From: Neglectibacter sp. X58
Lineage (GTDB): Bacteria > Bacillota > Clostridia > Oscillospirales > Acutalibacteraceae
Length of the DNA stretch: 54,400 bases
Direction of reading: 5' to 3'
Assembly: GCF_009936035.1 (NCBI RefSeq)
Contig: NZ_QWEO01000016.1
Location: 1-54,400 of the forward strand
Shown: one piece after another, positions 33,450-41,435 of the stretch
How the letters are laid out: every line of letters starts with the position of its first letter
How positions within the stretch are numbered: position 1 is the first letter of the stretch
Made by a program: the position numbers and the translations under genes
The notes under the pieces: model-generated
Seen by the model: the letters and a program-made list of their open reading frames with translations, nothing else
What the model was told of the DNA's origin: nothing
Database searches by the model: none

Positions 33450-34190
33450 TCACAATTGGTCGGGAATAGGGATAGACTCCCCTTCCAGCCGCCCCGACAT
33501 GCGGCACAGGGCTTTCATAGCCCTGGAATCCACAGGGGCCGCCCTGCCCCGCAGAAACGCTGCCGCCAGCATGGCGTCCTCCGGCACAAGGCCGAAAAGC
33601 CGCACCCCTGCGGCGTCAATAACTCCATCCAAATCCTTATAAGCCCCGGTGGCGCTGAAAAGGGGGGCGCTAAACCGGTTTATCACCAGCCGCCTGTTTT
33701 CAATCCCCAGCTTTTCCAGCAAATCCTTTGCCGCTCCAGCATTGCGCACGCACACCGGATCCGGGCTGCATACAATCAGCGCCTTGTCCGCCGCGCAGGC
33801 CGCAGAACGGAACCCGCCCCCCACTCCCGCAGGGGAATCCAGCAGCACATAATCGTAATACCGCTTTAAAAGGGGCACCAGCTTGCGCATCACCGCCGGG
33901 CGTATCATATTTTCCCCGGCAGAAGGCGCGGGCAACAAAAACAAGCCTTCCCCCTCTCCGCAGGGATAAATGGCCTCGGCAGGGGCGCACCTGCCAAACA
34001 CCACGTCTGAAATGTCAAACACCAGGTTCTCTTCGGCCCCGGTCATCCTGTCCAGGCTGCGCAGCCCCGCGTCACAGTCAACCAGCAGCACCCTGCGTCC
34101 TTTCTGGGCCAAACTGCGCCCCAGCCCCAGGGCTACGGTGGACTTCCCCACGCCGCCTTTGCCAGAAGTGACTACCACTGAAACTCCCAT
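33450..34190 (-). CDS. minD: MinD/ParA-type ATPase, MinD-like
   Basis: The protein has 246 residues from the ATG at 34190. It opens with GVSVVVTSGKGGVGKSTVAL, the deviant Walker A of MinD. Walker A' is VDCDAGLRSLDRMTG and Walker B is YVLLDSPAGVG. The central parts (ENLVFDISDVVFGRC, LLPAP) are MinD-like. MinD recruits MinC to block division away from midcell. The C-terminus ends EGESIPIPDQL and lacks the amphipathic membrane helix of typical MinD, and no minC or minE is seen, so its role may differ. The start codon sits at the end of a leader repeat shared with the GH32 gene; there is no good ribosome site next to it. Confidence 0.75.
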   Translation of the reverse strand: MGVSVVVTSGKGGVGKSTVALGLGRSLAQKGRRVLLVDCDAGLRSLDRMTGAEENLVFDISDVVFGRCAPAEAIYPCGEGEGLFLLPAPSAGENMIRPAVMRKLVPLLKRYYDYVLLDSPAGVGGGFRSAACAADKALIVCSPDPVCVRNAGAAKDLLEKLGIENRRLVINRFSAPLFSATGAYKDLDGVIDAAGVRLFGLVPEDAMLAAAFLRGRAAPVDSRAMKALCRMSGRLEGESIPIPDQL

Positions 34191-34284
34191 GAGAATCGCC
34201 ATGCGATACAGGATCCGCACCAAAAGGGATAACCCCTCAGCCCCTTGCGCCCGGTACCGTTCCTTCCTTTGTATTTTTCATACC
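34188..34284 (-). repeat. Shared leader repeat, copy 2 (minD-like start)
   Basis: It matches 12886-12983 over its whole length (about 70-75 percent by eye) and ends at the start codon in the same phase: in both, GTG-CGG and CTG-TAT-CGC are in frame with the ATG. Confidence 0.75.
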
Positions 34285-34415
34285 AATGCCACCCCGCCTA
34301 TCATCTTAGCACATAGAAGCCAAATTGTCAAAAAGAAATATTGCTTTGCCGGAAAAATTGTGTCAAATTTATAGGGAAAGGGCTTTTTTCCTTGCCGCGC
34401 AGCTTCCCAAAAGGC

Positions 34416-34506
34416 CCCGGCCCGCAAACGCGGGAACATGCCGCGCATGTCCCCGCGGCTGCTTTGCAGCCAGCCGGTTCAAGGAACCGGCTGTTTGCGG
34501 GCCGGG
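34416..34506. repeat. Cloverleaf repeat, copy 2 (after mrdA)
   Basis: The outer stem CCCGGCCCGCAAA / TTTGCGGGCCGGG is 13 bp and perfect (34416-34428, 34494-34506). Arm 1 is CGCGGGAACATG / CATGTCCCCGCG (34429-34457, one mismatch). Arm 2 is GCTGC-ttt-GCAGC (34458-34470). Arm 3 is CAGCCGGTTC-aag-GAACCGGCTG (34471-34493). All four stems abut; no base is unpaired at the junction. It starts 17 bases after the mrdA stop (minus strand) and could also act as its terminator. Confidence 0.9.
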
Positions 34507-34523
34507 AGCCTTTTCCTGCCAGC

Positions 34524-36935
34524 TTACCCCTCCGGATCGCTGGAGCTTTCAGGGCTGTTGGAAACATCGCCGCCGTCCTTTTTGGCCCCGCCTTTGTAAT
34601 AGGGAGCGCCGCTGGGCGCGTTGCTGGGCTTGGGGGAGGGGCTGGGCTCCTCTTCCTGATCCTCCGGCGCGGAAGGAACCTCCCCGCCGGTATAGGGCGC
34701 GTCCGGGATGTCGTTGCCCCGGGAGGGGGTGGGGGAGGGGGAAACATCGCCCTCCGGTTCGGAGCTGCTCTCCTCCGGCTGGGAGGAGGGGTTGTCCTCG
34801 TCCTCGTCGTCCTCTATTACCTTGCCATCCTCGTCCACCAGCTTGCCTTCGGGATTGCGGCGGTTTCCGTCCTCATCCCAGGTGTAAAAGCCAAAATACT
34901 GATCCAGAATGTCTTTTGCCACGTTCTTGGCATAAGGGCCGTCGTTGCCATATTCCAGCATCACTGCCACCGCTATCTGGGGATCGTCCAAAGGCGCGAA
35001 GCAAATAAAGCTCAGGTTCGGCTCCGTCCCCCCGGATTCCCGGTCAGAGGTTTCCGCCGTGCCAGTTTTGGCAGCCAGGGCCACCCGATAGTCGCCGAAA
35101 ACGTCCCGGGCCGTTCCTTGGGTACACACCTGCCGCATAGCTTCCCACACCACGCCCATTACGTCGCTGGATATGCCCGCGTCTGCCACCACCGGGGCCT
35201 GGAAGTCCTGGAGCAGCTCCTGCCCGGTGTAGTCGTACACCTTGTCCAGGAAATGGGCCTGCTTACGCACGCCGCCGTTTGCGATGGTAGCGCAGTAGGT
35301 GGCAAGCTGGATAGGCGTAAAGTGGTTGTCAAGCTGCCCGATAGCTGTCTGGGCTGTGTTGCCGTCTGTCCAGGGGGTGCCGTAGGTCATCATATATTCC
35401 TGGGGGCTGGACATAATCCCCTGGGCCTCATACAGCTCCACCCCGGTATACTGGCCCAAGCCGAAATATTCCGCGTAAGCGTCCAGCTTGGCAATGGTGA
35501 TGTCCAGGCCCGCCTGGCAGAAATAGGCGTTGCAGGAGTTGGCAAGGGCCTGATATACATTGGCAAAGCCGTGGGCGCCTGTGCAGCCCAGCCTCAAATC
35601 ATAATACTCAAACATCCTGTTGCAGTTATAAAGCGCCGTTCCCGCGCTGAAGGTTCTTTCCTGCAGCCCCGCAATGGCTACCAGGGGCTTGAATACAGAG
35701 CCAGGGACAAAGCTTCCTCCCAAAGCCCGGTTAAAAAGGGGCTTTGCCTCCTCGTCCTTTTGCAGTTCATTATAATATTTGTTGTCGGAAAGGTAGCGGT
35801 TCAAATCATAGCTGGGATAGGTGCTGCAGGCCAGCACCCCGAAGTTTTTCACATCCAGCACCACCGCCGCCCCGGCAACGCAGCCCTTTGCCTCGGTGTT
35901 CCCTTTAATATTCTTTTCCAGGGAAAGATTTGCCACCCGCTGCAAATCGCTGTCCAGGGTAAGCTGCACCGTATGTCCTTCCTCAGGCTGTACGGTCAGG
36001 GCCGTGCTTACCACGTTGCCGTCCTCATCCGTAAAAACCGACTGCTGGCCCCGCTTGCCCCGCAGCTCGCTTTCAAAGGCGGCTTCCGCGCCCCCCTGGC
36101 CCATCACGTCCGCCCATTTGTAGCCGGAAATATTGGGGTTGCTGCTTTTGCTGCTGTAGGCAGTGCCATTCTCCACAGCCTTTTCATACTGTTCCCCGGA
36201 AAGGGCGCCCACCATCCCCAGCACGTGGGGGGCCAGGGTGCCGTCCTCCCCGTTATACCGGGTAACGCTTACCCGCACCTCAATCCCCGGCCACTGGCTG
36301 GAAACCTGGCTGATAATGCCCACCATGTCCGGCGAAATGTCCTTGGCAATGGTATAGGGATTGTGCCGGGAATAGCCGTCCATGGTCATGCCGTAGCGCA
36401 CAGAGGTGATAGTGCGGATATCCCGCCGGGAAAGTCCCTGGCAGCCGTAAAGCTTTGCAAGCTCGTTCATGCAGTCGTCTGCCGTGGCATAGTCCGCCAG
36501 GTTCAGCATGTCCTTGCTTTTCAGCCGGGCAATCTCGCTTTCGCTGTCCTCTTTAAAGACATACTCCCCTTCCTCGGTCAGCTCAATGGGCAGCCTGTCC
36601 ACCCATTCCTCCCCGTATTCTTCCAGCAGATCCACCACCTCTAAAATGGTGGCGTTGCGCTTTCCCCGGGTATAGTCCATGTAGAGGGCGTTGTATATCA
36701 CGTCGTAGGAGGTGCGGTTGCCTGCCAGCACGTTCCCGTCACTGTCCCAAATCTCGCCCCTTGCGGCGTCTATCTCAATGGTGTCTGTCAAATCGCTTAA
36801 AGCCTGCTGTTCATATTTGTCCCCGTCCACAAGCTGCCACTGCACCAGCCGCAGCTCAAAGCCTGTGAAAACCAGCAGCACGAGCAGGATGCATATAGCA
36901 AAGCGTCCCGGCCGTCTCATCTTCGGTTTTTCCAT
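34524..36935 (-). CDS. mrdA: Penicillin-binding protein 2 (elongation transpeptidase)
   Basis: The protein has 803 residues. One N-terminal membrane anchor (RFAICILLVLLVFTGFELRL) is followed by the dimerisation domain and the transpeptidase domain. The active-site motifs are SVFK (about 413, after GGSFVPG), SCN (in ANSCNAYFC) and KTG (AAKTGTAET, about 622). It cross-links lateral-wall peptidoglycan as part of the rod complex with RodA and MreBCD. The last about 100 residues form an acidic, Ser/Pro-rich disordered tail (EDDEDEDNPSSQPEESSSEP), which is unusual. ATG at 36935 lies after CGGAGGTGTGCAA. It is downstream of mreD on the same strand. Confidence 0.95.
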   Translation of the reverse strand: MEKPKMRRPGRFAICILLVLLVFTGFELRLVQWQLVDGDKYEQQALSDLTDTIEIDAARGEIWDSDGNVLAGNRTSYDVIYNALYMDYTRGKRNATILEVVDLLEEYGEEWVDRLPIELTEEGEYVFKEDSESEIARLKSKDMLNLADYATADDCMNELAKLYGCQGLSRRDIRTITSVRYGMTMDGYSRHNPYTIAKDISPDMVGIISQVSSQWPGIEVRVSVTRYNGEDGTLAPHVLGMVGALSGEQYEKAVENGTAYSSKSSNPNISGYKWADVMGQGGAEAAFESELRGKRGQQSVFTDEDGNVVSTALTVQPEEGHTVQLTLDSDLQRVANLSLEKNIKGNTEAKGCVAGAAVVLDVKNFGVLACSTYPSYDLNRYLSDNKYYNELQKDEEAKPLFNRALGGSFVPGSVFKPLVAIAGLQERTFSAGTALYNCNRMFEYYDLRLGCTGAHGFANVYQALANSCNAYFCQAGLDITIAKLDAYAEYFGLGQYTGVELYEAQGIMSSPQEYMMTYGTPWTDGNTAQTAIGQLDNHFTPIQLATYCATIANGGVRKQAHFLDKVYDYTGQELLQDFQAPVVADAGISSDVMGVVWEAMRQVCTQGTARDVFGDYRVALAAKTGTAETSDRESGGTEPNLSFICFAPLDDPQIAVAVMLEYGNDGPYAKNVAKDILDQYFGFYTWDEDGNRRNPEGKLVDEDGKVIEDDEDEDNPSSQPEESSSEPEGDVSPSPTPSRGNDIPDAPYTGGEVPSAPEDQEEEPSPSPKPSNAPSGAPYYKGGAKKDGGDVSNSPESSSDPEG

Positions 36936-37267
36936 TTGCACACCTCCGCTTCCAAGACCTTGGGACTCCGTCCCAAACCCTGCAAATCCTTTTGAAAAAA
37001 GGATTTGATTCTAAAACCAGCCGCCCCACCGCCGCAGCCTTTTCGGCCAAGTACTCTTACGGGGCGCGTCCTGTGTGTTTTTATTTCTCCAGTTTTTATG
37101 CTGCTTCCCGAAACGTGTCCGTGGCGCGTGCCTAAGCGTACAAACTGTATCCTGCGTCCGCCGCATTCCAGCCGAGCGTCACGCTTGCGCGATGGCCCAC
37201 ATAAGCCGCATAAACTCTTTATGCGGCGAAAAATTCCATCTCTGTCCCCCGCGTCTTGGATGCAACG
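36936..37267. repeat. Intergenic repeats between mreD and mrdA
   Basis: No gene is seen. 36987-37015 is an R1-like hairpin (AATCCTTTTGAAAAAAGGATT). 37099-37156 contains GTGTCCGTGGCGCGTGCCTA, repeated at 40531-40560. 37249-37277 is part of R2 (CCGCGTCTTGGATGCAACG). ATAAGCCGCATAAACTCTTT at 37202 sits within a hairpin CCGCATAAA/TTTATGCGG. Confidence 0.6.
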
Positions 37268-37777
37268 TCACGTTGCCGGGCGGAGGGCCTGGTACAGGGC
37301 TTTGTTCAGCAGGTAGAGCAGAGGCACAAAGAGCATGGTATAAAAGTATTTAGGCAGGTAGTGATGGGTAAAAGCATACTCCGGCATGGAGTAAGTAAAA
37401 TAATACAAAAAGAACCATTGGGCACAAACCGTAAGCCCTATAGACCACGCCCCCGTAATCAGGGCTGTGGCAAGGTTCACCTGCATCACGCTCCTGCTCT
37501 GCAGGCTGATGAAAAAACACAGCACCGCCAGCGCCGCCCCATGAAAGCCCAAAGCCCCCGCCAGGCCGAAGTCGCAGAAAAGCCCTCCCACAATGCCAAA
37601 GGCCATGGCGGGAATCTCCTCCTCGAAAAGGGCTATCGCTATCACCGCAGGCAGCAGCAGCACCGGGCGCACGCCGTAAATAGGGGGCAGCAGTCCCGGG
37701 GTTTCCTGCAGCATAAACAGCACCAGAAGCTCCAGGGTGTAGGCAAGGCAGCGTATAACCCGGTTAAAGTCCCTCAT
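37268..37777 (-). CDS. mreD: Rod shape-determining protein MreD
   Basis: The protein has 169 residues and is almost entirely hydrophobic, with about five membrane helices (LLVLFMLQETPGLLPPIYGV, VLLLPAVIAIALFEEEIPAM, AFGIVGGLFCDFGLAGALGF, LITGAWSIGLTVCAQWFFLY, YFYTMLFVPLLYLLNKALYQ). EEEIPAMAFGIVGGLFCDFG is the usual MreD signature. It joins MreC and the PBP2/RodA machine in the membrane. Its start overlaps the mreC stop by four bases (ATGA), so the two are translationally coupled. Confidence 0.92.
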   Translation of the reverse strand: MRDFNRVIRCLAYTLELLVLFMLQETPGLLPPIYGVRPVLLLPAVIAIALFEEEIPAMAFGIVGGLFCDFGLAGALGFHGAALAVLCFFISLQSRSVMQVNLATALITGAWSIGLTVCAQWFFLYYFTYSMPEYAFTHHYLPKYFYTMLFVPLLYLLNKALYQALRPAT

Positions 37778-38667
37778 TCGCCGTCCTCCTTGGCAGGATC
37801 TTCCTCGCCCTCTGGCCGCACAGGGGCCTCCTCCCCCTTGCCGGGGAAGCTGACAATCACCTGCACGTCCTTCACGTGGGCCAAATCCTCATAGGGCTTC
37901 ACCACCGCGTATTTGGAGATGTCGTTTTCCGACTTCTCCACGCTCTGCACCTCTCCGATGATGATGTTGGCGGGATATGCCCCCCCAGCCCCGGAAGTGG
38001 TGATGATGTCGCCTTTCTCCAGCTTTGTCTCGCTGGAAAGATAGTTCAGCCGCAGAAGGCCGGCGCTTGCGGTCATGATGTCGCTGGTGATAACGCCGCT
38101 TTCCTCCCGGTCTATGGATACCGCCGCCACCTGCAAGTCCTCTGAAAGCAGGCAGGTCACCATGCTGCTGGTGGCGTACACCTGGCTCACCACCCCCACA
38201 AGGCCCTGGCTGGTAATCACCGGATCCCCCTCGCTTACGCCGGAAAGGGAGCCTTTGTCAATGGAAAACCCGGCAAACACCTCGTTGGGATCCCGCCCAA
38301 TCACCGAGGCCGAGCGCATCTCGTTTTCCGGCTCAAGCTGGGCGATTGCCAGTTGCTGCTTAAGCTGCTCGTTCTCCCGCTTCTTTTCCTCATAGTCCAC
38401 AAGCTGCTGGGCCAGGGCGCTGCGCTCCTGCTGGAGCTGCTCCACCAAAGCCTGCAGGTCCTCCTTGGAATAGCTTTCCAGGTCTAAAAACTCCGTCATG
38501 TTCCCAGTCACGTCTGTGGCAATGCTCTGCATGGGCGCGGAGACAAACCCTAAAAGCCCCGCCACAAAGGCGCCTCCCGCCGTGGCCGTAAAGGCTGCCA
38601 GCCCCAGCAGCACCACCACGGCAATCGCCAACACCTTAAAAGAGCTTCCCTTAAAAAAATCCTTCAT
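37774..38667 (-). CDS. mreC: Rod shape-determining protein MreC
   Basis: The protein has 297 residues. One membrane helix (FKVLAIAVVVLLGLAAFTAT) is followed by a coiled coil (about 65-115: LQALVEQLQQERSALAQQLV) and the two beta-barrel domains (ASVIGRDPNEVFAGFSIDKG, GLVGVVSQVYATSSMVTCLL, GDIITTSGAGGAYPANIIIG). It links MreB in the cytoplasm to PBP2 outside. A short acidic tail (GEEDPAKEDGE) follows. ATG at 38667 follows TAGGAGGG. A MITE-like element begins 13 bases upstream of this start, separating mreC from mreB. Confidence 0.95.
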   Translation of the reverse strand: MKDFFKGSSFKVLAIAVVVLLGLAAFTATAGGAFVAGLLGFVSAPMQSIATDVTGNMTEFLDLESYSKEDLQALVEQLQQERSALAQQLVDYEEKKRENEQLKQQLAIAQLEPENEMRSASVIGRDPNEVFAGFSIDKGSLSGVSEGDPVITSQGLVGVVSQVYATSSMVTCLLSEDLQVAAVSIDREESGVITSDIMTASAGLLRLNYLSSETKLEKGDIITTSGAGGAYPANIIIGEVQSVEKSENDISKYAVVKPYEDLAHVKDVQVIVSFPGKGEEAPVRPEGEEDPAKEDGE

Positions 38668-38680
38668 ACGGCCCTCCTAT

Positions 38681-38843
38681 AGGGCTTGTTTGAAAATAGA
38701 GAAAGTGCCGAATTTTTGAGACAAAACGGGGTGGTTTCAAGGCGGAAACCGCAAGACAGGCTGTCGCCTGTCGAGGATTTCCAACACAGAAAACGCACGT
38801 TTTGGACAAAAAGACGGTGTTTGCGATTTTTCAAACAAGCCCT
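38681..38843. mobile_element. MITE-like element between mreB and mreC
   Basis: AGGGCTTGTTTGAAAAT (38681-38697) and its inverse (38827-38843, one base longer T run) bound 163 non-coding bases. It sits directly next to the mreC ribosome site (38671-38678) inside the mreBCD gene order. Confidence 0.8.
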
Positions 38844-38844
38844 T

Positions 38845-38942
38845 AGTCACTTAACTTGAAAAATATATTTTTCAAGTTGCAGGATATCGCACAGCGATAT
38901 CCTGTCGGTTGGTTTGCCCGCCGGGGGCAAACCAACATGACT
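38845..38942. repeat. Candidate cloverleaf repeat between mreB and mreC
   Basis: The outer stem AGTCA/TGACT is only 5 bp. Arm 1 is the perfect 26-base palindrome 38853-38878. Arm 2 is CAGGATATCGC-aca-GCGATATCCTG (38880-38904). Arm 3 is GTTGGTTTGCCC / GGGCAAACCAAC (38908-38936). The order and the three-base loop of arm 2 match the other copies; the outer stem is weak. It abuts the MITE. Confidence 0.6.
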
Positions 38943-38950
38943 CATTTATC

Positions 38951-39097
38951 CGATTAAGCCCAAAACATAGCCTGGGGCTTAATCGACTATAAAGCGAATA
39001 CGGACTGCCCGGGGCCATAAAAGCCCCACGGCAGTCCTCCTTTTTCCTCTCCCTGCGCCCGCCCCAAGGGAACTTTTTGAAAAAAGTCCCCTTGGGA
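38951..39097. terminator. Three further hairpins after mreB
   Basis: CGATTAAGCCC / GGGCTTAATCG (38951-38985), GGACTGCC / GGCAGTCC with inner GGGGC/GCCCC (39002-39037), and CCAAGGG...CCCTTGG (39064-39097). The last is a candidate terminator of mreB on the minus strand. Confidence 0.6.
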
Positions 39098-39163
39098 ATC
39101 CCTCAAAAACTTTCAGCCGCCCGGTACCCACCCGGGCAGAGTTGCTATACAGGCGCTTTCCTC

Positions 39164-40216
39164 TCAGGTTCTTTTCCGCGCCCGGTAATAGGACTTGGGC
39201 AGTTCCACCTCCAGGCTCTTGCCTGTGCCTTCCACCACGCAGTCCAGGGGGCGCTCCGCCACATGGACGGGGATGCCTGTCTCCTGGCTCACCAGCCGGT
39301 CAAGGCCCCGCAGCAGGGCGCCGCCGCCTGTCAGCATAATGCCCCGGTCAATAATATCCGCCGCCAGCTCCGGCGGGGTCTGCTCCAGGGTATCCTTAAT
39401 GGCCTCCACCACAATCATCACGCTGTCCGTCAGGGCTTCCCGCACCTCGTCAGCGTGGATGGTCACATTCTTGGGCAGGCCGTCCACCAGGTTGCGGCCC
39501 TTTATCTCCACAAAAGAATTGATAGTTTCCTCTGTGGGAAAAGCCGAGCCTATGCGCATCTTGATTTCTTCGGCGGTGCGCTCGCCTATCAGCAGGTTAT
39601 ATTTCTTTTTTACGTAGGTGACAATGGCCTCGTCAAACTTGTCTCCCGCCATGCGGACGGAAACCGCTGTCACAATGTCCCCCAGGGAGATAACAGCCAC
39701 CTCGCTGGTGCCGCCGCCAATGTCCACCACCATGCTGCCGGTGGCCTCGCTTACAGGCAGGCCCGCGCCGATGGCCGCCGCCATAGGCTCCTCCACCAGA
39801 TCCACGTTGTTGGAGCCAGCCTGCCTTGCAGCGTCCTCCACAGCCCGGCGCTCCACTTCCGTAACCCCGGAAGGGATGCAGATGACAATGCGGGGGCGGC
39901 TTAAAGCCCCGGCCTTCAAGGCCTTTTTGATAAAATATTTCAGCATGGCGGCAGTCACATCGAAGTCCGCGATAACGCCGTCCTTCAAAGGCCGCACCGC
40001 CACAATGGAGCCGGGGGTGCGCCCCAGCATTTCCTTGGCCTGCTTGCCCACCGCCAGCACCTCGTCTGTGCGCACGTCCACCGCCACCACAGAAGGCTCC
40101 CGCATAACAATGCCCTTGCCCCGCATGAACACCAGGGTGTTGGCTGTGCCCAGGTCAATGCCGATATCCTTGGAAAACATGGAAAACATAGAGAAAAAAT
40201 TTGATAATCCAGCCAT
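39164..40216 (-). CDS. mreB: Rod shape-determining protein MreB
   Basis: The protein has 350 residues with the actin-like fold: [20 protein letters not shown] (phosphate 1), [20 protein letters not shown] (phosphate 2) and [16 protein letters not shown] (adenosine motif). It forms membrane-bound filaments that guide lateral wall synthesis. The N-terminus [15 protein letters not shown] can form an amphipathic membrane helix. ATG at 40216 follows AAAGGCAG. mreC and mreD follow after a 496-base gap that holds a MITE, a cloverleaf candidate and other hairpins, so mreCD may need their own promoter. Confidence 0.97.
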   Translation of the reverse strand: MAGLSNFFSMFSMFSKDIGIDLGTANTLVFMRGKGIVMREPSVVAVDVRTDEVLAVGKQAKEMLGRTPGSIVAVRPLKDGVIADFDVTAAMLKYFIKKALKAGALSRPRIVICIPSGVTEVERRAVEDAARQAGSNNVDLVEEPMAAAIGAGLPVSEATGSMVVDIGGGTSEVAVISLGDIVTAVSVRMAGDKFDEAIVTYVKKKYNLLIGERTAEEIKMRIGSAFPTEETINSFVEIKGRNLVDGLPKNVTIHADEVREALTDSVMIVVEAIKDTLEQTPPELAADIIDRGIMLTGGGALLRGLDRLVSQETGIPVHVAERPLDCVVEGTGKSLEVELPKSYYRARKRT

Positions 40217-40739
40217 TTATACTTCTGCCTTTCCCGGCGCCCGCCTGCCGCGTTTACTTTATATCGCCTCTTTTGAAAAATCACGCTTCGTTTCTGCCTT
40301 CGTTTTATCTGTCCGCCCCTGCCGCACTTCAGCTGCGCGGTGACTCAGCGGAGCCGCGCGAACCCTTCGCGCGGCGAAAATCCTCCGCCCAGCAACGAAC
40401 GCAGTGAGTGGTGCTGATTGCCAGTGGCAATCAGCACCGGCCGAACCGGCAGGTGGGAACCCGCGTCTTAGGTGCAAAAACGCATTGCTCCGAAAAGCGT
40501 TGCGTTACGCTGCCGCTGCTTTCTGCAGCGTGTCCGTGGCGCGTGCCTAAACGTATAAGTCACATCCTGCGCTTCCCGCGTCTTGGATGCAAAAACGCAT
40601 TGCTTCGCAAAACGTTTCGTCACGTTGCTATTATACCCTATTTTCCGCCAATTCTCAACTGCCCTGCCGGAACAATTCGCAGAAACCCGAAAAATTCCGC
40701 ATATATGCCCAGCTTTTCCGGTTCTCCTACCAGATATGC
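40217..40739. repeat. Repeat-rich gap between dut and mreB
   Basis: No gene is seen. GCCGCGCGAA-ccc-TTCGCGCGGC (40353-40375) and GGTGCTGATTGCC-agt-GGCAATCAGCACC (40411-40439) are perfect hairpins with three-base loops. Two R2 copies lie at 40462-40515 and 40577-40630 (GTCTT.G.TGCAAAAACGCA, then TTGCT.CG.AAA.CGTT). 40531-40572 repeats 37105-37156. Confidence 0.65.
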
Positions 40740-41183
40740 CTATTTCCCTGTGCTGCCAAAGCCGCCTTCGCCCCGCTGGGTAGCAGAGAGCGCCTGCGCT
40801 TCCTCCACGGGCGGCAGGCACACCGGCAACAGCACCAGTTGGGCAACGCGCTCCCCGGGCTGGATCTCATAGGCTTTCTTTCCCATGTTCCGCAGGGGGA
40901 CTTTTATCTCCCCCCGGTAGTCGCTGTCAATCACGCCCACGCCCTGGGCCACCACCATACCGCCTTTTGTGCCCAGGCCGCTGCGGGAAAACACCATACC
41001 CGCCATCCCCTGGGGGATTTCCGCCCCAAGGCCTGTGGGCACCATGGCCCATTCCCCCGGCTCTACCAGAAGGGGCGCTTCCAGGCAGGCCCGCAGGTCA
41101 AAGCCCGCGCTGCCAGCGGTTTCCCGGCAGGGCAGCGCCGCCCCCTCCTTTAAAAGTTTTACTTTCAGCACCTTTTCTTCCAT
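40740..41183 (-). CDS. dut: dUTP diphosphatase
   Basis: The protein has 147 residues with all five trimeric dUTPase motifs: AGFDLRAC, FSRSGLGTKGGMV (RSG), GVIDSDYRGEIKVPL (the catalytic Asp), PGERVAQLVLLPV and the flexible C-terminal RGEGGFGSTGK. It hydrolyses dUTP to dUMP and pyrophosphate, keeping uracil out of DNA and feeding dTMP synthesis. ATG at 41183 follows AAAGGAGAAGGC. The 252 bases upstream hold a group of DnaA-box-like sites. Confidence 0.97.
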   Translation of the reverse strand: MEEKVLKVKLLKEGAALPCRETAGSAGFDLRACLEAPLLVEPGEWAMVPTGLGAEIPQGMAGMVFSRSGLGTKGGMVVAQGVGVIDSDYRGEIKVPLRNMGKKAYEIQPGERVAQLVLLPVCLPPVEEAQALSATQRGEGGFGSTGK

Positions 41184-41264
41184 GCCTTCTCCTTTCCCCT
41201 TTGGCCCGCACCTAAAAGATGACAAATTGTTTACAAAATGCCAAAAAACAGCCGGTTTTTACCA

Positions 41265-41434
41265 TTATTCACAGCTTATTCACAGAGTTTTTTTCTACTC
41301 TTTAAGGAAATTTCCCGGCTTCCCGGTTTTAAACCGGGGAATTTCCAGGTTTTCACATTTTTAACATCGCCAAACCCTATGGGACAAGCCGTTTTCCGGG
41401 ATAATACTCCACATTTTCCACAGAGTTTTCCACA
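41265..41434. promoter_or_regulatory. Cluster of DnaA-box-like sites
   Basis: TTATTCACA occurs at 41265-41273 and 41276-41284 and fits TTATNCACA. TTTTCCACA occurs at 41414-41422 and 41426-41434 with one mismatch. All have the same direction, in two pairs spaced 11 or 12 bp, within an AT-rich gap. Confidence 0.5.
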
Positions 41435-41435
41435 A

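Noticed and set aside
34341-36644. 767-residue open frame opposite mrdA
   Set aside because: Shadow of the penicillin-binding protein; no start signal and it crosses the cloverleaf repeat.
41265-41434. Chromosome origin
   Set aside because: Only four boxes, two imperfect, and no dnaA, dnaN or rpmH nearby; kept only as a DnaA-box cluster.
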